From assembly GCA_905221605.1 (NCBI GenBank), contig CAJNDS010000144.1:105001-150000 (forward strand): a stretch of DNA of 45,000 nucleotides, written 5' to 3'. A program made the translations under genes and the position numbers. Positions 38,101-45,000 of this stretch are shown piece after piece; positions within the stretch are counted from its first letter, which is position 1, and each line of letters starts with the position of its first letter. The notes under the pieces were generated by a model. It saw only the letters and a program-made list of their open reading frames with translations, made no database searches and was not told where the DNA came from. The DNA is from Symbiodinium natans (Eukaryota; Sar; Dinophyceae; Suessiales; Symbiodiniaceae).

Positions 38101-40171
38101 TGAAGAAGAAGTAGGCAGTTTGCGTGTTCTTAGCAAAGGCCTTGAAACAGGGTGCGATGACGGACAGTCAGGTCTTGAGAACCTGAAGTTTGGATGCTTT
38201 GAGTGGCAACGAGCCTCCGCTGAACCCCTGTGGGAAAGCCTCCAGGAGAAGAAGCCTAGACGTATCACGTATGCTAAGGAACAACCTGGTGAAGGCCGGG
38301 ACCTTGAAGTTCACTTTAGCACTGCCCTCAATAGCTCTCACGAAGTCATCGAGATTGCCTTGGATCTTCAACCTCGTGATGTTCATAAGATCAACCATCG
38401 AGGCAGTCATGTTTGGGTTTTGAATGACAAGCCCAAGCGTCGCGCGGAAGTTCAGTTTAGGCATCTTGAGGATAGTGACAAACTTGACTTTATGAAGGCC
38501 ATGCAAGGTGAATTGAGCTCGTATTTAGAACATGAAGCTGTTGCCATTGCAAAGAGACACAATGTTCCGGCAGCTAGAGTCATGGGCATGCGCTGGGTCC
38601 TGTCGTGGAAGGCTGTCACTAACGAACAGGGTGAGGTTACCGGACAGAAGCCGAAGGCTAGGTTGATCATCAAGGGTTATCAGGATCCTGATCTTCTTCA
38701 TCTGAAACGTGACTCTCCGACTCTTGCTACCCAAAGCAGGAACATGATCTTGGCTTTAGCGGCTGCGAACAGATGGGATGCTTATTTAGGCGATATCAAG
38801 ACGGCGTTCTTAAACGGCGACAAAACCGAGGCCCAGAGAGAAGTGTTTGCGGAACCTCCTGAAGAAGTCCGTAGAATGTTAAACATGCGTCCAAACGAAC
38901 TGTTTAGGATTCTCAAAGCCGTGTACGGACTTCTCCATGCACCCAGGGCTTGGGCTGACAAGCTTGCCAAGGAACTTCAGAAGCAAGGATGGACGCAGTC
39001 TCGACTGGAACCGTGTGTATGGCGTCTCTACAACACTGACAGGACTTTATGCGGTCTGATAGGGATTCACGTAGATGACATCCTTTGTTGTGGTTCTGGA
39101 GAGAGGTTCCGGGAACGAGTTCAAGTGTTGAGAGAGAGTTTTCCCTTTGGGTCATGGAAGTCATTGCAAGAGCCTAGTATGTTCTGTGGGCGTGAAATTC
39201 GCCAGAAGGAGGACGGATCAATTGAGCTGAACCAAGAAAGGTATGCTGAAGGGATCAATGAGATTCCCCTAAGTAAAGTCCGGAAGGAACAGCCCGAATT
39301 GGAGGTAACCGAAGACGAACGCAAACAGTTTCGAGCAGCTCTGGGAGCACTCTCCTGGAGAGCCACGCAATCGGCTCCATGGCTAGCCGCCAGCGTATCC
39401 TATCTGCAAGGATGTCACAAAGCCGCCAAGGTGGGAGATCTCATTCAAGCCAACAAGCTGATCCGAATGCAACGGATTTATAGTCAACAAACACTGTATT
39501 TTCCGTCCGAGATTTCCGAACCGGTTTTGCTTACGTATCATGATGCTTCGTACGCTTGTCGTCGTGATGGATCATCCCAGGGTGGCGTCTTCACTATGCT
39601 GGTTGACAAGTGTGTTCTTGCAGGGAAGGTAGGTAAGTACTCTCCTCTAGGCTGGCAGTCCCGAAAGCTCCCCAGAATCTGTAGGAGTTCTACTGCGGCT
39701 GAAATTCAAACAGGTAGCCATGCCATGGATACTCATGAGTTCACCAAACAACTTCTCCTAGAGTGGTACAATCAGCAGGTGATTGACTATAAAGACATGG
39801 ACAAGGCACTCCGTCGTTTCCAGTCCGTCGTGGTTACTGACAGTAAAAACCTGTATGATTCTGTGCATAGGATTGAAACCAGTGGTCTTCAACTGGAAGA
39901 ACGACGATTAGCCCTGGAGGTTTTGTCCATACGCGAGCGCATCAAGTCTGCTGGGATGCATTTCAAATGGGTCGATTCAGATCAACAGCTTGCTGATAAC
40001 CTGTCCAAGCCTTTCTCTTTTCAGACTCTCCTTACTGCCATTCATAAAGGGGAACTTTGTTTACAGTTTGATTCGCAGTTTGTGTCTGCGAAGAAGAAGC
40101 GGGCCTGGAAGAACAAGACGAGATCTAAAGTAGACTCCGACTCTGACGTCACATCAGTAAAGAGATTTTGA
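35054..40171 (+). CDS. pol: Pol polyprotein: MTase-like domain, integrase, reverse transcriptase, RNase H
   Basis: This frame is continuous with gag across the UAG, so the fused product would be 2,249 codons including the stop position. There is no in-frame ATG until 35294, which supports expression by readthrough. Residues below are counted from 35201. The order is: methyltransferase-like domain (about 35-255), integrase zinc finger (H300, H305, C333, C336), integrase core (D363, D437, E476), C-terminal integrase region (about 587-655), a low-complexity linker (about 690-945), RT_2-type reverse transcriptase (about 1115-1345; D1198, and HVDD with D1292 and D1293) and RNase H (D1448, E1501, D1547, D1592). 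The stop TGA lies 4 bases before the 3' LTR. Products would copy the element RNA into DNA and integrate it. Third positions look AT-richer than in gag. Confidence 0.93.
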   Translation, partial: GQLHLRNSLEESQSGRRPIDAGQSPASVLNKPESTVSNDPELSFDIPEDVKRVLQDQARSELQCFEGIVQGLRVEVNHVDMPRYDLLEVCCSEDSPLATAVEEAGGHAYRMGLHSGYDLATKAGLKKALATLRKLRPRYVHVSPPCFPWTTPSCANHKNPQQEAEQLKQRAHGRLILRNCLKLIQVQRQELQGESGMGPDCQDTHVGGEQPLSAASWKEPSVKLMVRLCGGERFRIEDCRYGAETRCSGFAIQKGWLSSSPEIREALDKVGRHEHERASVAGRAVAETAVYPQSFCRSFAKVLMKSRVDRCMTVQNHPEEPSQQTSELKETKEPQWNPSILKEKLRVIHANLGHPSNQVLVRMLKDARASEDLIKLAANYECHHCAKRGHANPHRTAQVPHATRKWEVVSVDTFWWHSPHKDAQGNPKEHVLGVSWLDEASDFHTALVLRSGNKKQGSIRSSEFREAFCQGWLRHLPKPETLRFDDEGAFRDSGLLDWIEAQAIKVNVIAGEAAWQVGKHSRHLEVLKENMSLLSLELGPNVAAQELLGLCLASKNEMHQVRGYSPNQWCFGQGCDRVQSYLQYGNHLPTQSLRGQETFEESLQRSEAARRTFLQADSRRRIHRAARGRARKSENFQVGQLVFFYRKGRNNTSRHEAGWHGPARVVAIEKQGSPERNQSVGSVIWVIHATILYRCAPEQLRAVPSSLSMAHEISQGVTSPFDDVIRAGNQANYRDISQDLAEEPEDSEIHEHEPVVPGPSEPTPSPAPPFRIFGKQPPRHGQLEQLPPTGAQCQGHREPEGEEIEGGTDRTRTLPQHGPQGPSPGEDHSREVQGPNSARSESGPQLHEVVAGASGGQHELHQAHRLQREDPVQRQGDHEEFWKRADQIRDEHRARRDERVAEDRRRGQSQSHGPDDRDAQRDSGTSQGPNLPAGRDRHSAAAGTIPDYVPSAGDGRKGRIREPAPDRHGSMDGREEVSRGRSRSPFPSSQSGQVFACEPCCPLEPIAEDEIENCCAEEEVGSLRVLSKGLETGCDDGQSGLENLKFGCFEWQRASAEPLWESLQEKKPRRITYAKEQPGEGRDLEVHFSTALNSSHEVIEIALDLQPRDVHKINHRGSHVWVLNDKPKRRAEVQFRHLEDSDKLDFMKAMQGELSSYLEHEAVAIAKRHNVPAARVMGMRWVLSWKAVTNEQGEVTGQKPKARLIIKGYQDPDLLHLKRDSPTLATQSRNMILALAAANRWDAYLGDIKTAFLNGDKTEAQREVFAEPPEEVRRMLNMRPNELFRILKAVYGLLHAPRAWADKLAKELQKQGWTQSRLEPCVWRLYNTDRTLCGLIGIHVDDILCCGSGERFRERVQVLRESFPFGSWKSLQEPSMFCGREIRQKEDGSIELNQERYAEGINEIPLSKVRKEQPELEVTEDERKQFRAALGALSWRATQSAPWLAASVSYLQGCHKAAKVGDLIQANKLIRMQRIYSQQTLYFPSEISEPVLLTYHDASYACRRDGSSQGGVFTMLVDKCVLAGKVGKYSPLGWQSRKLPRICRSSTAAEIQTGSHAMDTHEFTKQLLLEWYNQQVIDYKDMDKALRRFQSVVVTDSKNLYDSVHRIETSGLQLEERRLALEVLSIRERIKSAGMHFKWVDSDQQLADNLSKPFSFQTLLTAIHKGELCLQFDSQFVSAKKKRAWKNKTRSKVDSDSDVTSVKRF
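35303..35965 (+). other. Domain: C5-methyltransferase-like Rossmann fold at the start of pol
   Basis: LLEVCCSEDSPL...AVEEAGG resembles motif I (the S-adenosylmethionine-binding loop) of DNA cytosine-5 methyltransferases. RYVHVSPPCFPWTTPS resembles motif IV, with the catalytic Cys at 35489-35491. HVGGEQPLSAASW takes the place of the ENV motif VI, as EQP. The tail CRYGAETR...GFAIQKGWLSSSPEI...HEHE...YPQSFC matches my recollection of a conserved block in dinoflagellate copia polyproteins. No clear QxRxR motif VIII was found, so catalytic activity is uncertain. Capture of cytosine methyltransferases by eukaryotic retrotransposons, including in Symbiodinium, has been reported; whether this is the same domain is not shown here. 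Confidence 0.6.
36086..37170 (+). other. Domain: integrase (zinc finger, DDE core, C-terminal part)
   Basis: The HHCC finger is IHANLGHPS followed by CHHC. Core acidic residues are D in SVDTFWW (D363), D in RFDDEGAF (D437) and E in RHLEVLKE (E476). The second Asp to Glu spacing is about 38 residues, close to the copia norm. The usual GVAER-type context around the Glu is replaced by GKHSRHLEVLK, a diverged form. The region QVGQLVFFYRKG...GWHGPARVVAIE...CAPEQLRAV looks like the C-terminal integrase region of related elements. It would insert the cDNA and create the 5-bp target duplication. Confidence 0.9.
37404..37985 (+). CDS. Overlapping +1-frame ORF inside pol: GKYKG-type domain plus coiled coil
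   Basis: This frame is open from just after a TAG at 37401 to TGA at 37983-37985 and lies +1 to pol. The first ATG is at 37503, giving 160 residues; without requiring ATG it is 193. KITVGKYKGRTVQEASQDPS followed by YMKWLL resembles the GKYKG...DPxYxxWLL pattern of ExoX-like C-terminal / DUF3820-type domains. A heptad-like, Gln/Leu-rich region follows (QMIAMLNGTVEHL...ISQLEETV), and a charged helix precedes the domain. Third positions in this frame are strongly G/C (AAG, GAG, CTC, ATC, TAC), as in gag. The same DNA in the pol frame reads as low-complexity R/G/Q/H-rich linker. This suggests the +1 frame is, or recently was, the true coding frame. How it would be translated is unknown. Confidence 0.6.
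   Translation, partial: NNSLLQALNAKVTESQKEKKLKAEQTERERCLNMDLKDLAQEKITVGKYKGRTVQEASQDPSYMKWLLEHQEDNTNFIKLIVYNEKTLCSVKVITKSSGSEPTRSEMSTEPEETNEWLKIVDEVNPRAMAQMIAMLNGTVEHLKGRISQLEETVIQQQQALYQIMSQAQVTDEKAESANQRLTVMEAWMAEKK
38543..40010 (+). other. Domain: reverse transcriptase (RVT_2) and RNase H
   Basis: RT motifs in order: GMRWVLSWK, PKARLIIKGY, LGDIKTAFLNG (catalytic D1198), VYGLLHAPRAW and IHVDDILCCG (the YxDD-type pair, with His replacing Tyr/Phe). RNase H follows with TYHDAS, STAAEIQT, VVTDSKNLYDSV and KWVDSDQQLADNLSK, supplying the acidic catalytic residues. The order and spacing are those of Ty1/copia polyproteins. No break or frameshift is seen. Confidence 0.95.
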
Positions 40172-40175
40172 TCGG

Positions 40176-40455
40176 TGTTGATTTGATGACCAGCTCTGAT
40201 GTGACTCGTATATCTTTGCAAGTGCTGCAGAGTGAACACTCTCGCAGCCGACTGGGCGCAAGCCCCCGCGCAGCTTCTTCTGCGTCGACAAAAGGTGCCA
40301 TAGCAGCTGAGCCTTGAAGTCTGCTCCTCTTCAGCTGGCTTCTGTCAATCGGCTGCTCTCCTTTCATCATTCTCATTATCTTTCGAGTACATCCTCGGAT
40401 CCTTAGCCCTCACAGGCTACCAGTGACTGAACCGCAAGCCAGTGCTAATTCAGCA
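40176..40455 (+). repeat. 3' LTR (280 bp)
   Basis: Identical to 33096-33375 at every base compared. It starts 4 bases after the pol stop codon. No convincing polypurine tract precedes it: the upstream bases are AGTAAAGAGATTTTGATCGG, so plus-strand priming would use a short or atypical purine run overlapping the end of pol. Confidence 0.96.
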
Positions 40456-40460
40456 ACCCT
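40456..40460. repeat. Target site duplication, right copy (ACCCT)
   Basis: ACCCT directly follows the CA end of the 3' LTR and matches 33091-33095. The array continues only briefly (AAACCCC) before unique sequence begins. Confidence 0.9.
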
Positions 40461-42436
40461 AAACCCCTCCCTTAAGAACCCTACGATCCTGGCTTTGCGG
40501 CCCACCGGCGTGCCCACAAGAGACCATGGCCATGCGGGTCGCTTGCACCTCTGTGCCCGACAGACGTGCGCACAGGGTCCCCTGCGCGCAGTGGCCTTGC
40601 CGGTCGCAGAGAATTGCGCCAGGCTTTTGAGCCAGCAGTGTGTGGGAGTGGCCACGCATCCATTTAGGGTTTAGGGTTTAGGGTTTAGGGTTTAGGGTTT
40701 AGGGTTTATAGGTTCAGTGCCAAGCTTTTTCAACCATCAAGTTTCGCGTTCCCTGCGCACCTGCACTTTGCTACGAGAAAACCGCACTGACAAACCGACC
40801 CTAAACCCTAAACCCCAAACCCCAAACCTAAACCCTAAACCCTAAACCCCTTGACTGAGGCTGCCTGAGGGAGCGGCCGCCATGCTTTCGGCATCCCGCA
40901 AGAGAGTCGGATTTAACCAGACCTGCACAGACCAAGGATTCCTGCGGGCTAAATTCTAGAATTGAGGGGTTTAGGGTTTAGGGTTTAGGGTTTAGGGTTT
41001 AGGGTTTAGGGTTTAGGGGTATAAGGATGGACCCCTACAACAAAAAACCCTTCACCCTATGTAACCCTACACATGCCTTCATATAGCCTTGAAGAAGCCC
41101 TTCAACAAGCCCCCTAAAGGACCCCTAAGGTCCCTTGTAAGAGTCCCTCTTTTAGTCCCTTGATAGAAGCTTTCTTCCAGCTTGGTTCGAACTACTTGTG
41201 GGTGGCTTAGGGTTTAGGGTTTAGGGTTTAGGGTTTAGGGTTTAGGGTTTAGGGTTTAGGGTTTAGGGTTTAGGGTTTAGGGTTTAGGGTTTAGGGTTTT
41301 GGGGTTTCGGGTTCAGGGCCACAGGGGCGCATTCAATTGGGCAATGGGCCTTCAGCGGGATCCGACCCAGAGTCTAGAGAAGTCAAGACGGAACCCTAAA
41401 CCCTGAACCTTAACCCTAAACCCTAAACCCTAAACCCTAAACCCTAAACCCTAAACCCTAAACCCTAAAATGCGATGTTGGCTTCAACGTGATAAATTAC
41501 GGGAAGAAACAAAAAGCACCACTGGGTTGCAAGACCTTAAAGCCCCTCAACAGCTAGAACACCCTAACATGCTACACCCTAAACCCTAAACCCTAAACCC
41601 TAAACCCTAAACCCTAAACCCTAAACCCTAAACCCTAAACCCTAAACCCTATGCATCCCTGCACGTCCCGCGCCTCCAAGGCAGCTCCGCCACTGAATAT
41701 CTTCTTCTGCTCTAGCAGCTGTTGGGGCTTGCACAGGTCCAGCTCCTGAAGGGTTTAGGGGTTTAGGATTCTCATCCTAAACCCTAAACCCTAAACCCTA
41801 AACCCTAAACCCTAAACCCTAAACCCTAAACCCTAAACCCTAAACCCTAAACCCGGACTTGGGGGCTTTCAGGTCGCGGGGCAGAGATTTTTCGGGCTGG
41901 GAGGCTAACTATGAGAGCTTCTACTTTGAGAGTTTAGGGTTTAGGTTTAGGGCTTAGGGCTTAGGGCTTGGGGTTTGGGGTTTAGGGTTTAGGGTTTGGG
42001 CTTTCTGGAAGGTCTGCAAGGTGGAGCGTAGGTTCATACGAACACTGAAAACTGCCAGGCTTCCGAAGCCCTCCCCACCATCCTGCTCATGGGTTTAGGG
42101 TTTAGGGTTTAGGGTTTTAGGGGGCCGTGCTAGCCTTAAAAGTCGCTCCAAGCAATCCGCAACCTGGCACTAGCGTTTAGGGTTTAGGGGTTGGCTATAC
42201 TCCCCTTAGAACCTGAATAGAAATAGCTATACTCCCTCGGATTTTATATACATAAGGGTTTAGGGTTTAGGGTCCAGGATCAAAGTGTATGCAAATGGCC
42301 TGCAAGTATCTCCTCGACACGAGAGACCAGCAACTCCGAACATTAAGCGAGCCATCGCAGCACCAGGCAAGTGGCAAAAGCCCTCTTTGACGTGAGAGCC
42401 CTAGAACCCTAAATCCTAAACCCTAAACCCTAAACC
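40461..42436. repeat. Patchwork of arrays and unique pieces
   Basis: TTTAGGG lies at 40662-40710, 40968-41017, 41207-41300, 41930-42000 and 42090-42120. CCCTAAA lies at 40797-40850, 41393-41468, 41577-41650, 41774-41854 and 42400-42436. 41500-41530 carries the family C right end (AGCACCACTGGGTTGCAAG). The unique pieces, including 40470-40660, have open frames on both strands but no recognisable gene. Confidence 0.85.
41759..41784. repeat. Inverted telomere-type junction with 4-nt loop
   Basis: GGGTTTAGGAT and ATCCTAAACCC are perfect 11-bp inverted arms around TCTC. They join a G-strand tract on the left to a CCCTAAA array on the right, a second head-to-head junction. Confidence 0.85.
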
Positions 42437-42657
42437 CAAGAGTAGCTGAGTAGCCTCGTGATAGACCAAGGGTACTTTTTTTTTTTTTTTTGGGGGGGGG
42501 GGGGGGGTTTTAAGGGGCTTGTTAAGGGAACCTAAACCCTTAGTTGCTGAGCTCATAAGCCGCCCAAAAGTGTACACTTTCAGTTCTATAGGGGATTATA
42601 GTATCCCAAAAGTGTAGAGTGTACTTACTCAGCTACTAAGAACCCTGAACAACGGGA
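42437..42657. mobile_element. Family C element, copy 10, with shared internal segment
   Basis: AAGAGTAGCTGAGTAGCCTC, then a T run followed by a G run (42477-42508), then CTTGTTAAGGGAACC. 42558-42657 (CAAAAGTGTACACTTTCAGT and TCTATAGGGG...AACAACGGG) matches the interior of the longer element at 30308-30645. Confidence 0.6.
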
Positions 42658-43561
42658 ATAAGGGAGAACTACTCAGGGTCCGAGAGAGCTAAATACGCCT
42701 CGTGCGGCGAGCGTTGGGGCCTTGAAGGGAATCCCTCGCAAGGCCCTCTGCGGTAAACCCTTCAAGGGAGGTCAGGGACCATATGAAGGGCCCATACAAC
42801 TACCCTTAGAAAGGCCCCCAACTCCCAAACCCCAAGAACTCCCCCCACGGAGAAGGACCCAAGTTACCTTCTGGGAACCTCCCCTCCACCCCTGAGGCTT
42901 TCAAAAAAGGCCCGAAGCCCAAAAGCCCCCAGTGGTTTTCGGGAACCCCCTAAACCCTAAACCCTAAACCCTAAACCCTAAACCCTAAACCCTAAACCCT
43001 AAACACCCGGACACACCCTGGACAGAGCTTCTAGACTTTAAGGACCGGGTGGCCGACCCGCAGCGTTCACAGATTTCGTGTAGGGCTTCAGCGATGAGTG
43101 CTCATCCCTGCTTGCCCCTAATTTACACGGTTTAGGGTTTAGGGTTTAGGGTTTAGGGTTTAGGGCATCAGGTCCCACACGACCCTTAGCAGACCCTAAG
43201 GACGCCCCACTCAACTCAAGTGGGTGCTCACGTGCCTTGGCATTGCGCTGCACTGCCGTACAGCGCTCTGCTAAGGGTGGACCATGCTGCTCCTCGGTCC
43301 AAGTTACTCGATACTTTGACACCTAAACCCTAAACCCTAAACCCTAAACCCTAAACCCTAAACCCTAAACCCTAAACCCTAAACCCTAAACCCTAAACCC
43401 TAAACCCTAAACCCGAATCCTGGAATCCTAGACACCCTGCGTTTCCCGCGAGCGAACCTGAAAGCGAAAATCAACCGAAACCTCTAGCTGAGGGGTTTGG
43501 GGTTTGGGGTTTAGGGTTTAGCGCTTAGGGCCTTTTAGAAACCCCCCCCCCCCACCCCCCC
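42658..43561. repeat. Unique piece and arrays
   Basis: CCCTAAA lies at 42950-43003 and 43322-43414 (about 13 units); TTTAGGG at 43130-43165 and 43496-43530. 42658-42945 is unique and purine/C-rich. A C tract lies at 43541-43552. No gene. Confidence 0.85.
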
Positions 43562-43660
43562 AACAAGCTACGAATGTAAATTGAGTGTGAATCCCGGTTG
43601 TATCAAGCCCCCCCGTAAGCTGCGAATGTAAATTGAGTGTGAACCCCGGTTGGATCAACA
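43562..43660. repeat. Tandem direct duplication of an approx 53-bp unit
   Basis: AAGCTACGAATGTAAATTGA and GTGTGAATCCCGGTTGTATC at the left are repeated as AAGCTGCGAATGTAAATTGA and GTGTGAACCCCGGTTGGATC. The copies are separated by a C-rich stretch. Confidence 0.85.
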
Positions 43661-43702
43661 GGTAGCTTCACCCCACCCTCAGAAAGAAAAGAAAAGAACA
43701 GA

Positions 43703-43705
<3 letters not shown>

Positions 43706-43737
<32 letters not shown>
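43706..43737. repeat. (CA)n microsatellite
   Basis: An almost uninterrupted CA repeat of about 32 bp, preceded by an A/G-rich AAAGAAAAG stretch. Confidence 0.95.
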
Positions 43738-43741
<4 letters not shown>

Positions 43742-45000
43742 TCCTAGACTACTTCCTTCTTTGAGCCCTCACGCCTAAGACCCTAAACCTTGATCTCGCA
43801 AGCCCTTGAGCTCGCAAACCCTAAACCCTAAACCCTGAACCCTAAACCCTAAACTCAAACTTGACGCCCCAAACCCTATACATCCAAGCCCCTATAAACC
43901 CTAAACCCTGAACCCCGAAGCCCTAAAGGTGCAACCAGGCCCCAGACCCGCTGCAGTTGGAGTTTCACCTGCGCGCACACCGACAAGGGCATTCGCCGCT
44001 TCGGGTTTAGGGTTTAGGGTTTAGGGTTTAGGGTTTAGGGTTTAGGGTTTAGGGTTCAGGGTTCAGGGTTTAGGGTTGGTTCAGGGCTTCGGGGTTTTTG
44101 TCGTTTGTAGGGTTTAGGGTTTAATAAACATTAAAGATTTGGGTTTAGGGTTTGAAGTTTGGGTTTTGGGCTTTTTTGGGAGTTGTGGGTGGGGGGGGGG
44201 GTTGGGGGTTTGGGGCTTTAGCGGCTTATAGGGCTGAGGTCCACTAGTCCGGCAAACCCTACATAGCTTAACCCGCCACAACTCGCCGACCAGCAATTAC
44301 TTGCAGACTCGGTTTGCCTTCATGCTGTAAGTGCTTGTGGTGTGCTTTAACACGCTGCTGCGGCCTTGGGTTTACGGTATAGGGTTTAGGGTTTAGGGTT
44401 TAGGGTTTGGGGTTTGGGGTTTAGGGTTTAGGGTTTAGGGTTTAATTAGGGTTTAGGGATATGACGGTCCAGTGTGCACTGGCGGTGAGGCTTTTGCAAG
44501 TCGCCGCTCGCAGAGAAGCAACTCATCCAAGAAGAACTGACAAAGGTTCCAACAAAGTTTAGGGTTTAGGGTTTAGGGTTTAGGGTTTAGGGTTTAGGGT
44601 TTAGGGTTTAGGGTTTAGGGTTTAGGGTTTAGGGTTTAGGGTTTAGGGTTTAAAGGCACACTCTGGAATACATCGCTGAACAGCGATGTGAATCTGTAGG
44701 ATTTAACCCCAAGACGCAAACCAAATGGGGGTTTAGGGTTTAGGGGTTAGGGGTTAGGGGTTTAGGGTTTAGGGTTATATACCCCAAAAATTCTCATCCT
44801 TAGCATAGGAACCCCCGCAACAGCGCAACCCTCTATTGCCGGAAACTCTCAACTCCAAACCCTAAACCCCCAAACCCTAAACCCCAAACCCTAAACCCCA
44901 AACCCTAGACCCCAAACCCCAAACCCCACACCCCAAACCCTAAACTCCAAACCCCAAACCCCAAACCCTAAACCCCAAACCCCAAATCCCAAACCCCAAA
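43738..45000. repeat. Arrays to the end of the window
   Basis: CCCTAAA lies at 43815-43855 and 43895-43930. TTTAGGG lies at 44005-44075, 44370-44455, 44557-44654 (about 14 units) and 44730-44776. A CCCTAAA/CCCCAAA mixture lies at 44858-45000 and runs off the window. Unique spacers between show no gene; the 60-codon frame at 44114 is repeat-derived. Confidence 0.88.

Larger units (their letters stand above)
33096..40455 (+). mobile_element. Full-length Ty1/copia-type LTR retrotransposon
   Basis: A complete 7,360-bp element with order LTR, primer site, gag, protease, methyltransferase-like domain, integrase, reverse transcriptase, RNase H, LTR. Integrase before reverse transcriptase defines the Ty1/copia superfamily. 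The two 280-bp LTRs are identical by line-by-line comparison and the element is flanked by ACCCT on both sides, so insertion appears recent. All catalytic motifs expected for protease, integrase, RT and RNase H are visible. The only interruption of the coding frame is one UAG at 35051-35053. The element sits inside a CCCTAAA array. The intact motifs and identical LTRs suggest a potentially active copy; activity itself cannot be judged from sequence. Confidence 0.96.

Overview
The window looks like nuclear DNA of an alveolate alga, most likely a dinoflagellate. This is inferred from three things. The telomere-type heptamer TTTAGGG/CCCTAAA is scattered through almost the whole window in both orientations. 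A Ty1/copia retrotransposon carries a methyltransferase-like domain ahead of its integrase, an arrangement I associate with dinoflagellate elements. A broken piece of mitochondrial cytochrome b has the alveolate/dinoflagellate character. I saw no bacterial gene, rRNA, tRNA, CRISPR array or dinoflagellate spliced-leader sequence.

Positions 1-33095 and 40461-45000 are gene-poor. They are a patchwork of short CCCTAAA or TTTAGGG arrays (roughly 30-220 bp each) alternating with unique pieces of about 60-400 bp. Three recurrent short elements are recognisable in the patchwork: family A (about 100 bp, ends TTGGGATGTTCCCCC), family B (about 105 bp, ends TTGCTTAAGAACCCC) and family C (gives GGGTGCCCTTTTTGGG at one side and ACTGGGCTACCAAG at the other). 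Larger repeat blocks are a composite AT-rich/GC-rich block (18183-20140), a 15-bp GC-rich satellite (20380-22410) that holds the cytochrome b fragment, an approx 165-bp degenerate repeat (23640-24060) and a 273-bp tandem repeat (25795-26505). One unidentified minus-strand reading frame (31704-32219) may be a host gene fragment.

The only complete gene system is the LTR retrotransposon at 33096-40455. It has two identical 280-bp LTRs, a 5-bp ACCCT target duplication inside a CCCTAAA array, a primer binding site one base after the 5' LTR, and one continuous reading frame from 33422 to 40171. That frame is broken only by a single in-frame UAG at 35051. The first part encodes capsid-like sequence, a CCHC zinc knuckle and an aspartic protease. 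The part after UAG encodes a C5-methyltransferase-like domain, integrase, reverse transcriptase and RNase H.

Two features of this element stand out. The UAG is followed by an 8-nt spacer and a predicted H-type pseudoknot, the architecture used for stop-codon readthrough in gammaretroviruses. The linker between integrase and reverse transcriptase also contains a second, coding-like reading frame in +1 (37404-37985), encoding a GKYKG-type domain followed by a coiled coil.
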